From the NCBI RefSeq assembly GCF_004341515.1, contig NZ_SLZF01000009.1:124001-188000 (forward strand): a stretch of 64,000 nucleotides of DNA, read 5' to 3'. A program made the position numbers and the translations under genes. Shown here in pieces: positions 33,965-41,970 of this stretch. The notes under the pieces were generated by a model, which made no database searches, was not told the DNA's origin, and was given only the letters and a program-made list of their open reading frames with translations. Position 1 is the stretch's first letter; the number at the start of each line of letters is the position of its first letter. The DNA comes from Allobosea sp. BK604 (GTDB lineage: Bacteria; Pseudomonadota; Alphaproteobacteria; Rhizobiales; Beijerinckiaceae).

Positions 33965-34675
33965 TCACGCCGCGTTCGTGCCGCGAGCCAGGCCGTGCAT
34001 CTGCGACATGAGCGCCAGCAGCGCCTTGGCGCCGGCGGTCGACGAGGCGGGGTTCTGGCCGGTGATCAGGCGGCCGTCGGTCAGGACGAAGCTCTGCCAG
34101 TTGGGCGCCTGCTCGTAGAGGCCGCCGAGCCGCTTCAGCTCGTCCTCGACGAGGAACGGCACGACCCTGGTCAGCCCGACCTCCTCTTCCTCGCTATTGG
34201 CGAAGCCGGTGACGCGCCGGCCCTTCACCAGCGGCTCGCCGCGGTCCATGACCCGCCGCAGCACTCCCGGCGCATGGCAGACGGCGGCGACCGGCTTGCC
34301 GGCGTTCCAGAAGGCTTCGATCAGGCCGATCGAGGCGGCATTGTCGGCAAGGTCCCACATCGGGCCATGGCCGCCGGGATAGAAAACGGTGTCGAAATCC
34401 TCGGCGCGCATATCGTCCAGCTTCACCGTGGAGGCGAGATCCTTCTGCGCTGCCGCATCCTGCTTGTAGCGGATCATGGCCGGCGTCTGGTTCCCGGGAA
34501 GGTCGCTCTTGGGATCGATCGGCGGCTGTCCGCCCTTGACCGAGGCCAGCGTGAGCGAGACGCCGGCGTCACGGAAGACGTAGTACGGGGCCGCGAATTC
34601 CTCCAGCCAGAACCCCGTCTTGCGGCCGGTATCGCCGAGCCTGTCGTGAGACGTCAGCACCATCAGGATGTTCAT
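33965..34675 (-). CDS. DJ-1/PfpI family protein (glyoxalase III / chaperone-like)
   Basis: 236 aa, of the Hsp31-like class of the DJ-1/PfpI superfamily. It begins MNILMVLTSHDRLGDTGRKTGFWLEE (catalytic Glu region), then DFDTVFYPGGHGPMWDLAD, and the nucleophile elbow PVAAVCHAPGVL with catalytic Cys followed by His. Such proteins convert methylglyoxal/glyoxal or repair glycated thiols. ATG 34675 has AAGGAGAGG upstream. Palindrome site C is 76 bp upstream, so the gene probably has its own promoter despite following sdhA on the same strand. Confidence 0.88.
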   Translation of the reverse strand: MNILMVLTSHDRLGDTGRKTGFWLEEFAAPYYVFRDAGVSLTLASVKGGQPPIDPKSDLPGNQTPAMIRYKQDAAAQKDLASTVKLDDMRAEDFDTVFYPGGHGPMWDLADNAASIGLIEAFWNAGKPVAAVCHAPGVLRRVMDRGEPLVKGRRVTGFANSEEEEVGLTRVVPFLVEDELKRLGGLYEQAPNWQSFVLTDGRLITGQNPASSTAGAKALLALMSQMHGLARGTNAA

Positions 34676-34750
34676 CGCCCTCTCCTTTCGACATGCGATG
34701 GAAATCGCCAGCATTTGGCCGTTCCGGCCGCGAGAAGTCAGTTGCACGTT

Positions 34751-34775
34751 GGTATCGACGACACCTTGGTCTCGG
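34751..34775. promoter_or_regulatory. Shared palindrome site C (GGTATCGaCGAcACC + ttGGTCTCGG)
   Basis: One mismatch from GGTATCGnCGATACC (34751-34765), followed by TTGGTCTCGG, which matches site D (TAGGTCTCGG) closely. It lies between sdhA and the DJ-1/PfpI gene, 76 bp upstream of the latter's ATG. Confidence 0.6.
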
Positions 34776-34804
34776 TCGGCGTGCGCCTATCGGCGGGCTT
34801 GCCG

Positions 34805-36598
34805 TCAGTAGACGCGTTCCTTGGGCGGGATCGACGCGACATCGTTCGACAGCGGCCGCAGGCGCACAGGGCGGTAGGCGAGCCGCGCCGCGCCGGCGTC
34901 GTCGAGCCAGCAGCGGGTATGCTTCAGCCAGGCCACGTCGTCGCGCCCGGGAAAATCCTCGCGGGAATGCGAGCCGCGGCTTTCGGTCCGCGCGATGGCC
35001 GAGCGCAGGCTGACCTGTGCCTGCGCCATCATGTTGTCGAGTTCGAGCGCCTCGACGAGCTCGGTATTGAAGATCATCGAGCGGTCCGACAGGCGAAGGT
35101 CGTGGTGCAATGTCCTGAAGATCTCGCCGAGCCGGGCCGCCCCCTCGTCGAGCAGCGGACCGTCGCGGAAGACCGCGCAATGGTTTTGCATCACCTGCTG
35201 CATGGCGAGGCGGATCGCGCCGGTGTCGGTGCGGCCGCTTGCCGACCGAATACGGTCGAGCCGCGCGAGCGCCCGGTCGGTCGCCTCCTGCGGGATCGGC
35301 GCGTGCCCCTCGCCCGCTCGCAGCGTCGCGACCGCACGGTTCGCCGCGGCGCGGCCGAAGACGATGATGTCCAGCAGCGAGTTCGAGCCGAGGCGATTGG
35401 CGCCGTGGACCGAGACGCAGGCCGCCTCGCCGATCGCCATCAGCCCGCGCACCGGCGCATCCGCGCTCGCCGGCTGCCCGCTCAACACCTCGCCGTGCAG
35501 GTTCGTCGGCACGCCGCCCATGTTGTAGTGCACGGTCGGCAGGACCGGGATCGGCTCGCGGGTGACGTCGACGCCGGCGAAGATCCGCGCGGTCTCGCTG
35601 ATCCCGGGCAGCCGCTGGTGCAGCAATTCGGCGCCAAGATGTTCCAGATGCAAATGGATATGGTCCTTTTGCGGACCGCAGCCCCGGCCTTCGTTGATCT
35701 CGATGGTCATCGCCCGGCAGACCACGTCACGGCCCGCGAGATCCTTCGCGCTTGGGGCGTAACGCTCCATGAAGCGCTCGCCCCCTGAATTCGTGAGATA
35801 GCCCCCTTCGCCGCGCGCGCCCTCGGTGACGAGGCAGCCCGAGCCGTAGATCCCGGTCGGATGGAACTGCGTGAACTCCATGTCCTGCAGCGGCAACCCG
35901 GCCCGCAACGCCATGGCATTGCCGTCGCCGGTGCAGGTATGGGCGGCCGTGCAGGAGAAATAGACACGTCCGTAGCCCCCGGTCGCCAGGACCGTGCGAT
36001 GGGCGCGGAAGCGATGCAGCGTGCCGGCCTCGATGTTCCAGGCGAGCATCCCGCGGCAGCTGCCGTCCTCGTCCATCAGCAGGTCGAGCGCCAGATACTC
36101 GACGAAGAACTCGGTCCCGTGCTCCAGGCAACGCTGGTAGAGCGTGTGCAGGATGGCATGGCCGGTGCGGTCGGCCGCGGCGCAGGTCCGCTGCGCCATG
36201 CTCTTCCCGTAATCGATCGTCTGCCCGCCGAACGGCCTCTGATAGATCCGCCCGTCTTCCGTGCGGGAGAACGGAACACCGTAATGCTCGAGCTCGAGCA
36301 CGGCGGGAACCGCCTCCCGGCACATGTATTCGATCGCGTCCTGGTCCCCGAGCCAGTCGGAGCCCTTGACGGTGTCGTACATGTGGTAGCGCCAGTCGTC
36401 GCCATCGCCCATGTTGCCGAGCGAGGCGGCCATGCCGCCCTGGGCCGCGACCGTGTGGCTGCGGGTCGGGAACACCTTGGTGACGCAGGCCGTCTTCAGC
36501 CCGGATGCCGCCATGCCGAGCGCGGCGCGCAGGCCCGCGCCGCCGGCGCCGACGATGACCACGTCGTAGACGTGCTCGACGATGTCATACGCGCTCAT
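34805..36598 (-). CDS. sdhA: Succinate dehydrogenase/fumarate reductase flavoprotein-type subunit, without partners
   Basis: 597 aa, full length for SdhA. It shows the FAD-binding VVIVGAGGAGLRAALG, FAD-attachment TRSHTVAAQGGMAASLGN (His), FHPTGIYGSGCLVTEGARGEGGYL (active-site His and Arg), and the late HGANRLGSNSLLDIIVFGR. All expected for a succinate:quinone oxidoreductase flavoprotein, but no sdhB, sdhC or sdhD lies near. It follows the SDR gene by 21 nt, on the same strand as the enoyl-CoA hydratase. It could be a second copy serving a dedicated dehydrogenation with the chromosomal SdhBCD, or a soluble oxidase-like enzyme (inference). Confidence 0.88.
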   Translation of the reverse strand: MSAYDIVEHVYDVVIVGAGGAGLRAALGMAASGLKTACVTKVFPTRSHTVAAQGGMAASLGNMGDGDDWRYHMYDTVKGSDWLGDQDAIEYMCREAVPAVLELEHYGVPFSRTEDGRIYQRPFGGQTIDYGKSMAQRTCAAADRTGHAILHTLYQRCLEHGTEFFVEYLALDLLMDEDGSCRGMLAWNIEAGTLHRFRAHRTVLATGGYGRVYFSCTAAHTCTGDGNAMALRAGLPLQDMEFTQFHPTGIYGSGCLVTEGARGEGGYLTNSGGERFMERYAPSAKDLAGRDVVCRAMTIEINEGRGCGPQKDHIHLHLEHLGAELLHQRLPGISETARIFAGVDVTREPIPVLPTVHYNMGGVPTNLHGEVLSGQPASADAPVRGLMAIGEAACVSVHGANRLGSNSLLDIIVFGRAAANRAVATLRAGEGHAPIPQEATDRALARLDRIRSASGRTDTGAIRLAMQQVMQNHCAVFRDGPLLDEGAARLGEIFRTLHHDLRLSDRSMIFNTELVEALELDNMMAQAQVSLRSAIARTESRGSHSREDFPGRDDVAWLKHTRCWLDDAGAARLAYRPVRLRPLSNDVASIPPKERVY

Positions 36599-36619
36599 CC
36601 GCAGGCCCTCCGGAGCGGA

Positions 36620-37330
36620 TCAGCGGCCGGCGCTCTGGCCGCCGTCGACATGGAGGATCTCGCCGGTCACGAACGGCGCGGCCTCGAGATAGAGCACCGC
36701 CTGCACGATGTCGGAGATGTCGCCCATATGTCCGAGCGGGTGCATGCCGTCGAGCGCCGCGTGGCTCTCCGGCGGGTGCATCGGCGTGCGAATGATGCCG
36801 GGCGCGACGGCGTTCACGCGGATGCCGCGCCCGGCATATTCGATGGCGAGCGACCTCGTCGCGGCATTGAGCCCGCCCTTGGTCAGCGCGGCGAGCACCG
36901 CCGGCACCTTCGAATTCGCCTGTTCCGCCAGCGTGGTCGTGATCTGCACGACATGGCCGCCGCCACGCTTTTCCATCTGCGCGATGGCAAGCTGCGTGAT
37001 GTGGAAGAAGCCGGTCGTATTGACCCCGAGCACCATCAGGTAGTCGGCCTCGGTATAATCGGTGAACGGCTTGGCGATGAAGATGCCGGCGTTGTTGACC
37101 AGCGTATCGACCCGCCCGAAGCGCGTCACGGCCTCTGAGATGACCCGTTCGGCCGTGCTGCGCTCGGCGATGTCCCCGGCCACGGCGAGGATATCCGGAT
37201 CGTCCGACGGCCTCATCGAGCGCGCCGTCGCCACCACCCTGTAGCCACGTTCCCGATAGGCGCCGGCCAGCGCCGCGCCGATGCCCTGCGATGCGCCGGT
37301 GATGAGCGCAACCTTCCTGTCGCTGTCCAT
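36620..37330 (-). CDS. SDR-family oxidoreductase with altered catalytic triad
   Basis: 236 aa, Rossmann fold. The nucleotide motif is ALITGASQGIGAALA, with LVNNAGIF and the C-terminal VNAVAPGIIRTPMHPPE and GEILHVDGGQSAGR. At the active site YxxxK is AALTK, so Tyr is replaced by Ala while Lys is kept, and the Ser strand reads VVQITTTLA. Catalysis must differ from classical SDRs, or it may bind rather than reduce. ATG 37330 has AGGAGG upstream. It lies between the enoyl-CoA hydratase-like gene and sdhA in one operon. Confidence 0.85.
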   Translation of the reverse strand: MDSDRKVALITGASQGIGAALAGAYRERGYRVVATARSMRPSDDPDILAVAGDIAERSTAERVISEAVTRFGRVDTLVNNAGIFIAKPFTDYTEADYLMVLGVNTTGFFHITQLAIAQMEKRGGGHVVQITTTLAEQANSKVPAVLAALTKGGLNAATRSLAIEYAGRGIRVNAVAPGIIRTPMHPPESHAALDGMHPLGHMGDISDIVQAVLYLEAAPFVTGEILHVDGGQSAGR

Positions 37331-37400
37331 GGCGACCTCCTGTTTCCCGGAATTGGCGAATGCATGAGGATGCCGGCCGCGACCACGCACCCCGTGAGGG

Positions 37401-38231
37401 TCAGGCGCCGATCTGGCCGACGTAATGTCCCAGCCGCGTCTCGACGTCGCCGGGCTTGTGGAAGCCGCGCTGCATCAGCTTCTCGATGCGCTGCTGCGCC
37501 GCCGGACGCTTCAGCGCGCCGAGGAAGGCGCCCCATTCCGGCGCGATGTCGGCATCGGCGGGGAGGCTCGCGATATCGACGAGGTGCTTGGTCTCCGCCA
37601 GCGCCTGCCTGTCGAAGGTCGCGATGCGGCTCGCCAGCGCATCGACGAAACGGTCGAGCTCCGCGTCGGGGAAGGAGCGGTTGACGTAGCCGTAGCGCTC
37701 GGCGAGCTCGCCATCGACGTCGTCGGCCCCAAGCAGAACCTCGAGCGCACGGCCGCGGCCGATCAGCCGCGGCAGCCGCGCCATCGGCCCGCCGCCCGGC
37801 ACCAGCCCGGCCCCGACCTCCCATTGCGACAGGATCGCCTTCTCCCGGCTGGCGAAGCGCATGTCGCAGGCGAGCGCCAGCTCGCTGCCGACGCCGGTCG
37901 CGCGGCCGCGGATCTTGGCGATCGAGACCACCGGAGCGCGGCTGATGCGGACCAGCATGTCGGGAAGCTGCTCCAGGCCGGTCGGCCCCGGCGGCAGCCC
38001 CAGCGTCTCCTCCGGTGCCGCGAGAAAATCGTAATGGGTGATGAAGGAGCCTTCGACGGCGCTGTCGAAGACCACGACCTTGACGTCGGGGTCGGTCTCG
38101 AGCGCCGTGACCATGGCATTCATCTGCGGCAGCGCCTTCGGCCCGAAGATGTTCAGGGGCGGATTGTCGAAGGTGACGTACCAGAAGGCCGGCGTATGCC
38201 GGACCACGCGAAACTGTTCCTTGTCGGCCAT
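37401..38231 (-). CDS. Enoyl-CoA hydratase/isomerase family protein
   Basis: 276 aa, crotonase fold. VSIAKIRGRATGVGSELALACDMRFAS carries the first catalytic-type Glu; LSQWEVGAGLVPGGGPMARLPRLIG carries the second. The N-terminus (FWYVTFDNPPLNIFGPKALPQM) is standard. The substrate is unknown; the acyl-CoA need not be a fatty acid. ATG 38231 has GGAGG upstream; the frame is open further up but lacks a better start. It is the first gene of the operon with the SDR and sdhA genes. Palindrome site D is 81 bp upstream. Confidence 0.86.
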   Translation of the reverse strand: MADKEQFRVVRHTPAFWYVTFDNPPLNIFGPKALPQMNAMVTALETDPDVKVVVFDSAVEGSFITHYDFLAAPEETLGLPPGPTGLEQLPDMLVRISRAPVVSIAKIRGRATGVGSELALACDMRFASREKAILSQWEVGAGLVPGGGPMARLPRLIGRGRALEVLLGADDVDGELAERYGYVNRSFPDAELDRFVDALASRIATFDRQALAETKHLVDIASLPADADIAPEWGAFLGALKRPAAQQRIEKLMQRGFHKPGDVETRLGHYVGQIGA

Positions 38232-38306
38232 GCCCGCCTCCATTGCTCGGGCCGGGATCGTCCCAGCATCAATTGGATGACAGGAGGCCGGATCGATCTC
38301 CATCGC

Positions 38307-38336
38307 ACCTAGGTATCGTCGATACCTAGGTCTCGG
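38307..38336. promoter_or_regulatory. Shared palindrome site D, extended perfect inverted repeat
   Basis: The core GGTATCGtCGATACC (38312-38326) is extended by ACCTA on the left and TAGGT on the right, giving a perfect 12-1-12 inverted repeat (38307-38331), then CTCGG. It lies between the MFS gene stop (38388) and the enoyl-CoA hydratase-like ATG (38231), as expected for a repressor operator. Confidence 0.7.
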
Positions 38337-38387
38337 CAGCGGCTGTCGATCCCGGGCCGCGATGTTCACCAGTTCGGATGCGCTGCC

Positions 38388-39635
38388 TCAGGAGCCGAAT
38401 AGCCTGTCCTTGCGCCACAGGGCGGGGAAGAGCCGGGACCAGAGGATGGCGATGCCGATCGTCGCCATGCCGCCGACGACGACGGCAGGAACAGCGCCGA
38501 TAAGGGTCGCCAGCATGCCGGATTCGAACTCGCCCAGCTCGTTCGAGGCGCCGATGAAGACGCTGTTGACGGCGGAGACGCGCCCGCGCAAGGCGTCCGG
38601 CGTCTCGCCCTGCACCAGGCTCTGCCGGACATAGACGCTGATCATATCGGCCGCGCCGGCGACGAACAGGCTCGCCATCGAAAGGGGCAGCGAGGTCGAC
38701 AGGCCGAAGACGATCGTCGCGACGCCGAAGATGCCCACCGCGATCAGCATGCGCTGCCCGGTCTTGCGCTGGAGCGGCCAGGTCGCAAGGAGGATGGCCA
38801 TCGTCACCGAGCCCATCGCGGGCATGCTGCGCAACGCCCCGAGGCCGAGCGGGCCGACATGCAGGATCTCGGCCGCGAAGATCGGCAGCAGCGCCACCGC
38901 GCCGCCGAACAGCACGGCGAGCAGATCCAGGCTGATCGCGCCGAGCATGATCGGCTGCGACCAGATGAAGGAGAGCCCCGCCGTGAAGACCGCCCAGGTC
39001 AGCGGCGGCCGGGCCGAGCCGGCCGCGTGGCGGGACCGCGTCGCGAGGATCGAGACGCTGGCGAGCGCATAGCCCACCGCCGCGAAGCCGAAGACGGCGG
39101 ACGGTCCGAGGGCATAGAGGAAGCCGCCAAGCGCCGGCCCGAGCACCGAGGCGCTCTGCATCAGCGAGGCGTTGCAGGCGATCGCCGATGCGAACAGCTC
39201 GCGCGGCACCAGGGTCGGCAGCAGCGCCTGCATGGCCGGGTTCGCAAAGGCCCGCGCCGTGCCGATCAGCGCGACCAGCGCATAGATCGGCCAGATCGCG
39301 CCCGGTTCGGTCCTGGCGATCAACAGCAGCAGGCCGCTCGCCACGGTTTGCGTGCCATAGGACAAGGCCGCGACGAGCCTGCGATCGAAGGTGTCGGCGA
39401 CATAGCCGGTGAGCGGCGCGCACAGCACCACGGGCAGGAAGCTGGCGAGGCCGATGAGCCCCAGGGCGAAGGCCGACCGGGTGATGTCATAGATGAACCA
39501 GCCGATCGCGACCGCCTGCATCTGGAAGGCCAGTTGCGACAGGACCCGGCTGACCGCGAAGCGGCGGAAATCGCCGGATCGGAACACGCGCCAACCGGAC
39601 GCTTCTCCGGCGAAGATCCGTTTCATCATCTGCAT
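38388..39635 (-). CDS. MFS transporter (EntS-like exporter)
   Basis: 415 aa, about 12 membrane helices, an MFS protein of the enterobactin-exporter/MFS_3 type. Features are GWFIYDITRSAFALGLIGLASFLPVVLCAPLTGYVADTFDRR (loop 2-3 DRR motif), a central VNSVFIGASNELGEFESG segment and a basic C-terminus. It probably exports a small organic molecule. The start is ATG 39635; ATGs a few codons on are equally possible. It is divergent from the alpha/beta-hydrolase paralogue (39925). The 289-bp gap holds no gene that I can see. Confidence 0.85.
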   Translation of the reverse strand: MQMMKRIFAGEASGWRVFRSGDFRRFAVSRVLSQLAFQMQAVAIGWFIYDITRSAFALGLIGLASFLPVVLCAPLTGYVADTFDRRLVAALSYGTQTVASGLLLLIARTEPGAIWPIYALVALIGTARAFANPAMQALLPTLVPRELFASAIACNASLMQSASVLGPALGGFLYALGPSAVFGFAAVGYALASVSILATRSRHAAGSARPPLTWAVFTAGLSFIWSQPIMLGAISLDLLAVLFGGAVALLPIFAAEILHVGPLGLGALRSMPAMGSVTMAILLATWPLQRKTGQRMLIAVGIFGVATIVFGLSTSLPLSMASLFVAGAADMISVYVRQSLVQGETPDALRGRVSAVNSVFIGASNELGEFESGMLATLIGAVPAVVVGGMATIGIAILWSRLFPALWRKDRLFGS

Positions 39636-39924
39636 GGGCTGAGGGCGTCCGTCAGATCACCGGTTTGCGACGGCGCCCTCCTAGCATGGCCGCGCGGCCT
39701 TCCGTTGCGCATATATCGCCGGGATGCCCGGACCGAGCGCTGGGCCGGATCGCGTTCGATCCGGCTTCTGCGCGGCCCGATCATACGCAGGTATGAGGTC
39801 GCTATCCTCTGGTGCGATTAAGACGATGGCAGGCTCCCGCTAGGGTCAGGCGATGGGGAAGAACCCCGTGGGGAGCACCTGGAGCATCCCGCGCGCTTCT
39901 CGCGAAGCTTCAGAGGAGATTGCC

Positions 39925-41055
39925 ATGACCCGCCAGACATCCGACAGAGAGTTCCCCGAGACAGCTTCGCGGCTTGATCGCCCTGTCGCTCATGCGGCGG
40001 CCGCGACATCGGAGCAGGTCGACGACAACCGCCGCAGCTTCCTCGGCACGATCGCGCTTGGCGCCGCACTCACCCAGCTGGGCATAGCGAAAGCACGCGG
40101 GCAGACCCTGGACGCGCCAGGCGCCGGTCCCTCCGGGGCCGGCCGCGCGGGGCGCACCTCCTTCACGTCGCTCAAGCAGGTCAAGGCGGGGGAGCTCGAC
40201 ATCGGCTATGCGGAGGCCGGACCGGTGGACGGCCCGCCGGTGCTGCTGCTGCACGGCTGGCCCTATGACATTCATAGCTATGTCGATGTCGCGCCGATGC
40301 TGGCCCAGGCCGGGTTTCGCGTGATCGTGCCCTATCTGCGTGGCTATGGCAGCACCCGCTTCCTGTCGGCGCAGGCGCTCCGGAACGGCCAGCAGGCGGC
40401 GCTGGGCGTCGATGCCATCGCGCTGATGGATGCCCTCCGCATCGAGAAGGCCGTCATTGGTGGCTATGATTGGGGCGCGCGCACCGCAAATATCGTGGCC
40501 GCGCTCTGGCCCGAGCGCTGCAAGGCGATGGTCTCGGTCAGCGGCTATCTGATCGGCAGCCAGGAGCTGAACAAGGCGCCGTTGCCGCCCAAGGCCGAGC
40601 TGCAATGGTGGTACCAGTTCTACTTCGCCACGGCGCGCGGCGAGGCGGGCTACGCGAAATACACCCATGATTTCGCCAGGCTGATCTGGCAGCTCGCTTC
40701 GCCCGAATGGAGGTTCGACGAGGCAACCTTCGCGCGCTCGGCCGCGGCCTTCGACAATCCCGACCACGTCGCAGTCTCGATCCACAATTACCGCTGGCGG
40801 CTTGGCCTTGCACAGGGAGAGGCAAGGTTCGACGCAATCGAGCAGAAGCTCGCGACGCTCCCCACCATCGCAGTGCCCACGATCACGATGGAAGGTGACG
40901 CGAATGGCGCACCTCACCCGGAGCCGGCCGCCTATGCCAAGCGCTTTACGGGTCGATACGAGCACCGTCTGATCAAGGGCGGCATCGGACATAACCTGCC
41001 GCAGGAAGCGCCGCAGGCATTCGCTCAGGCGATCATCGATGTCGCCCGATTCTAA
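39925..41055 (+). CDS. Tat-exported alpha/beta hydrolase, copy 2
   Basis: 376 aa and clearly a paralogue of the 27362-28402 protein. Most of the mature region is shared, including LLHGWPYDI, PYLRGYG.TRFL, GGYDWGARTANIVAA.WPERCKAMVSVSG and GGIGHNLPQEAPQAF. The leader is longer, with a good twin-arginine motif (DNRRSFLGTIALGAAL). The Asp nucleophile and His are present, so it is an active dehalogenase/epoxide-hydrolase type enzyme. ATG 39925 has AGAGGAG 8 nt upstream. A copy of the 105-bp repeat begins at its stop codon. Confidence 0.88.
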   Translation: MTRQTSDREFPETASRLDRPVAHAAAATSEQVDDNRRSFLGTIALGAALTQLGIAKARGQTLDAPGAGPSGAGRAGRTSFTSLKQVKAGELDIGYAEAGPVDGPPVLLLHGWPYDIHSYVDVAPMLAQAGFRVIVPYLRGYGSTRFLSAQALRNGQQAALGVDAIALMDALRIEKAVIGGYDWGARTANIVAALWPERCKAMVSVSGYLIGSQELNKAPLPPKAELQWWYQFYFATARGEAGYAKYTHDFARLIWQLASPEWRFDEATFARSAAAFDNPDHVAVSIHNYRWRLGLAQGEARFDAIEQKLATLPTIAVPTITMEGDANGAPHPEPAAYAKRFTGRYEHRLIKGGIGHNLPQEAPQAFAQAIIDVARF

Positions 41056-41156
41056 AGCATTTTCGAGCGAAGTGGACGCCGGTTCGCGTGATGAAAATGC
41101 GTCAAAACAAAGAGATAGAGAATTTGCGCGGTTCGGAGAAACGCGGAAATGCTCCA
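41054..41156. repeat. Copy 2 of the ~105-bp AGAGCATTT element
   Basis: It begins in the stop codon of the hydrolase paralogue: AAGCATTTTCGAGCGAAGTGG, CCGGTTCGCGTGA, GAAAATGCGTC, AAACAAAGAGATAGAGAAT, closing with AACGCGGAAATGCTCC. The terminal arms are complementary (AGCATTT / AAATGCT). It separates the hydrolase gene from the cytochrome P460 gene. Confidence 0.88.
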
Positions 41157-41173
41157 ACCAAGGAGCGGGAGCG

Positions 41174-41686
41174 ATGAAGCTTGCTGTCCTGATTCCTTAT
41201 GCTGGCGCGGCCGTGGCGGCCGGCATCGTCGCGGTCGGGGCCTTTGCCCAGGGGATGGTTCAAGCCAAACCCGCGTCGCCGATCTACGGCGTCGTGATCC
41301 CCGACGGCTATCGGCAGTGGGAACTCGTTGCTCCGGCCTTGGAGCACGAACCGCTCAACGAGCTTCGCTCGGTCCTCGGCAACAAGACGGCAATCGACGC
41401 TTATCGCGCTGGTTCGCTGCCCTTCCCCGATGGTACCGTGCTGGTCAAGCTGGCCTGGAAGCACATCCAGTCCCCGGAATTCGAATCCGCGCTCGTGCCG
41501 GGGCAAGCCACCACGGTGCAGGTCATGGTCAAGGATTCGAAGCGATATCCGGCATCGGGCGGCTGGGGGTTTGGCCGGTTCGTCGATGGCAAGCCGGTCG
41601 ACGAAGCCCAGCACGAGACCTGTTTTGCCTGTCACGAGGCGCGGGTGAAAAGCCGGGATTACGTCTTTACGCGGTTTGCGCCGTAG
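41174..41686 (+). CDS. Cytochrome P460-family protein
   Basis: 170 aa. A signal peptide (about 1-26) is followed by the P460 domain: VVIPDGYRQWELVAPALEH, then TAIDAYRAGSLPFPDGTVLVKLAWKH, GGWGFGRFVDG and a C-terminal heme-c motif CFACHE (CxxCH). P460 enzymes oxidise hydroxylamine to NO or N2O; diverged relatives act as peroxidases or have unknown roles, so the substrate is open. It would be periplasmic. The start is ATG 41174, with AAGGAG upstream. Confidence 0.85.
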   Translation: MKLAVLIPYAGAAVAAGIVAVGAFAQGMVQAKPASPIYGVVIPDGYRQWELVAPALEHEPLNELRSVLGNKTAIDAYRAGSLPFPDGTVLVKLAWKHIQSPEFESALVPGQATTVQVMVKDSKRYPASGGWGFGRFVDGKPVDEAQHETCFACHEARVKSRDYVFTRFAP

Positions 41687-41840
41687 AACGCTCGCTCCAG
41701 GACGAAAAGGCGAGCCAGCCTGTCGGCCGGGAGGGCGGCTGCGCCCTCCGGGACTTCGACACGCCCAGATCATCGGACCGGATATCGTGTCCGGCCCTAT
41801 GATCCAGTGTCTTGTCGGATAGTCCTGGATGGGCCGCGGG

Positions 41841-41945
41841 CTAGAGTATTTCCGCGTTTCTTCGAATCGCGAAAATTCTCTATCCATTTGTTTTGACGCA
41901 TTTTCTTCACGCGAACCGGTATCCACTTCGCTCGAAAATGCTCTA
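41841..41945. repeat. Copy 3 of the ~105-bp element, inverted
   Basis: Reverse orientation relative to copies 2, 4 and 5: AGAGTATTTCCGCG...TTGACGCATTTTCTTCACGCGAACCGG...CGAAAATGCTCT. With copy 4 (43934) it brackets the nitrilase-LysR pair as an inverted pair. Confidence 0.88.
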
Positions 41946-41970
41946 TCCGCCGTCGACCATTCGGTTGCGA

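Noticed and set aside
33464..35788. A 774-codon open frame on the plus strand opposite the DJ-1/PfpI and sdhA genes
   Set aside because: It lies antisense to genes with clear catalytic motifs, has Arg/His/Asp-rich composition typical of GC-rich shadow frames and no recognisable domain.
39788..39812. Degenerate resemblance to the GGTATCGnCGATACC operator before the hydrolase paralogue
   Set aside because: The half-sites are separated by extra bases and share too few positions; listed only as a possible decayed copy.
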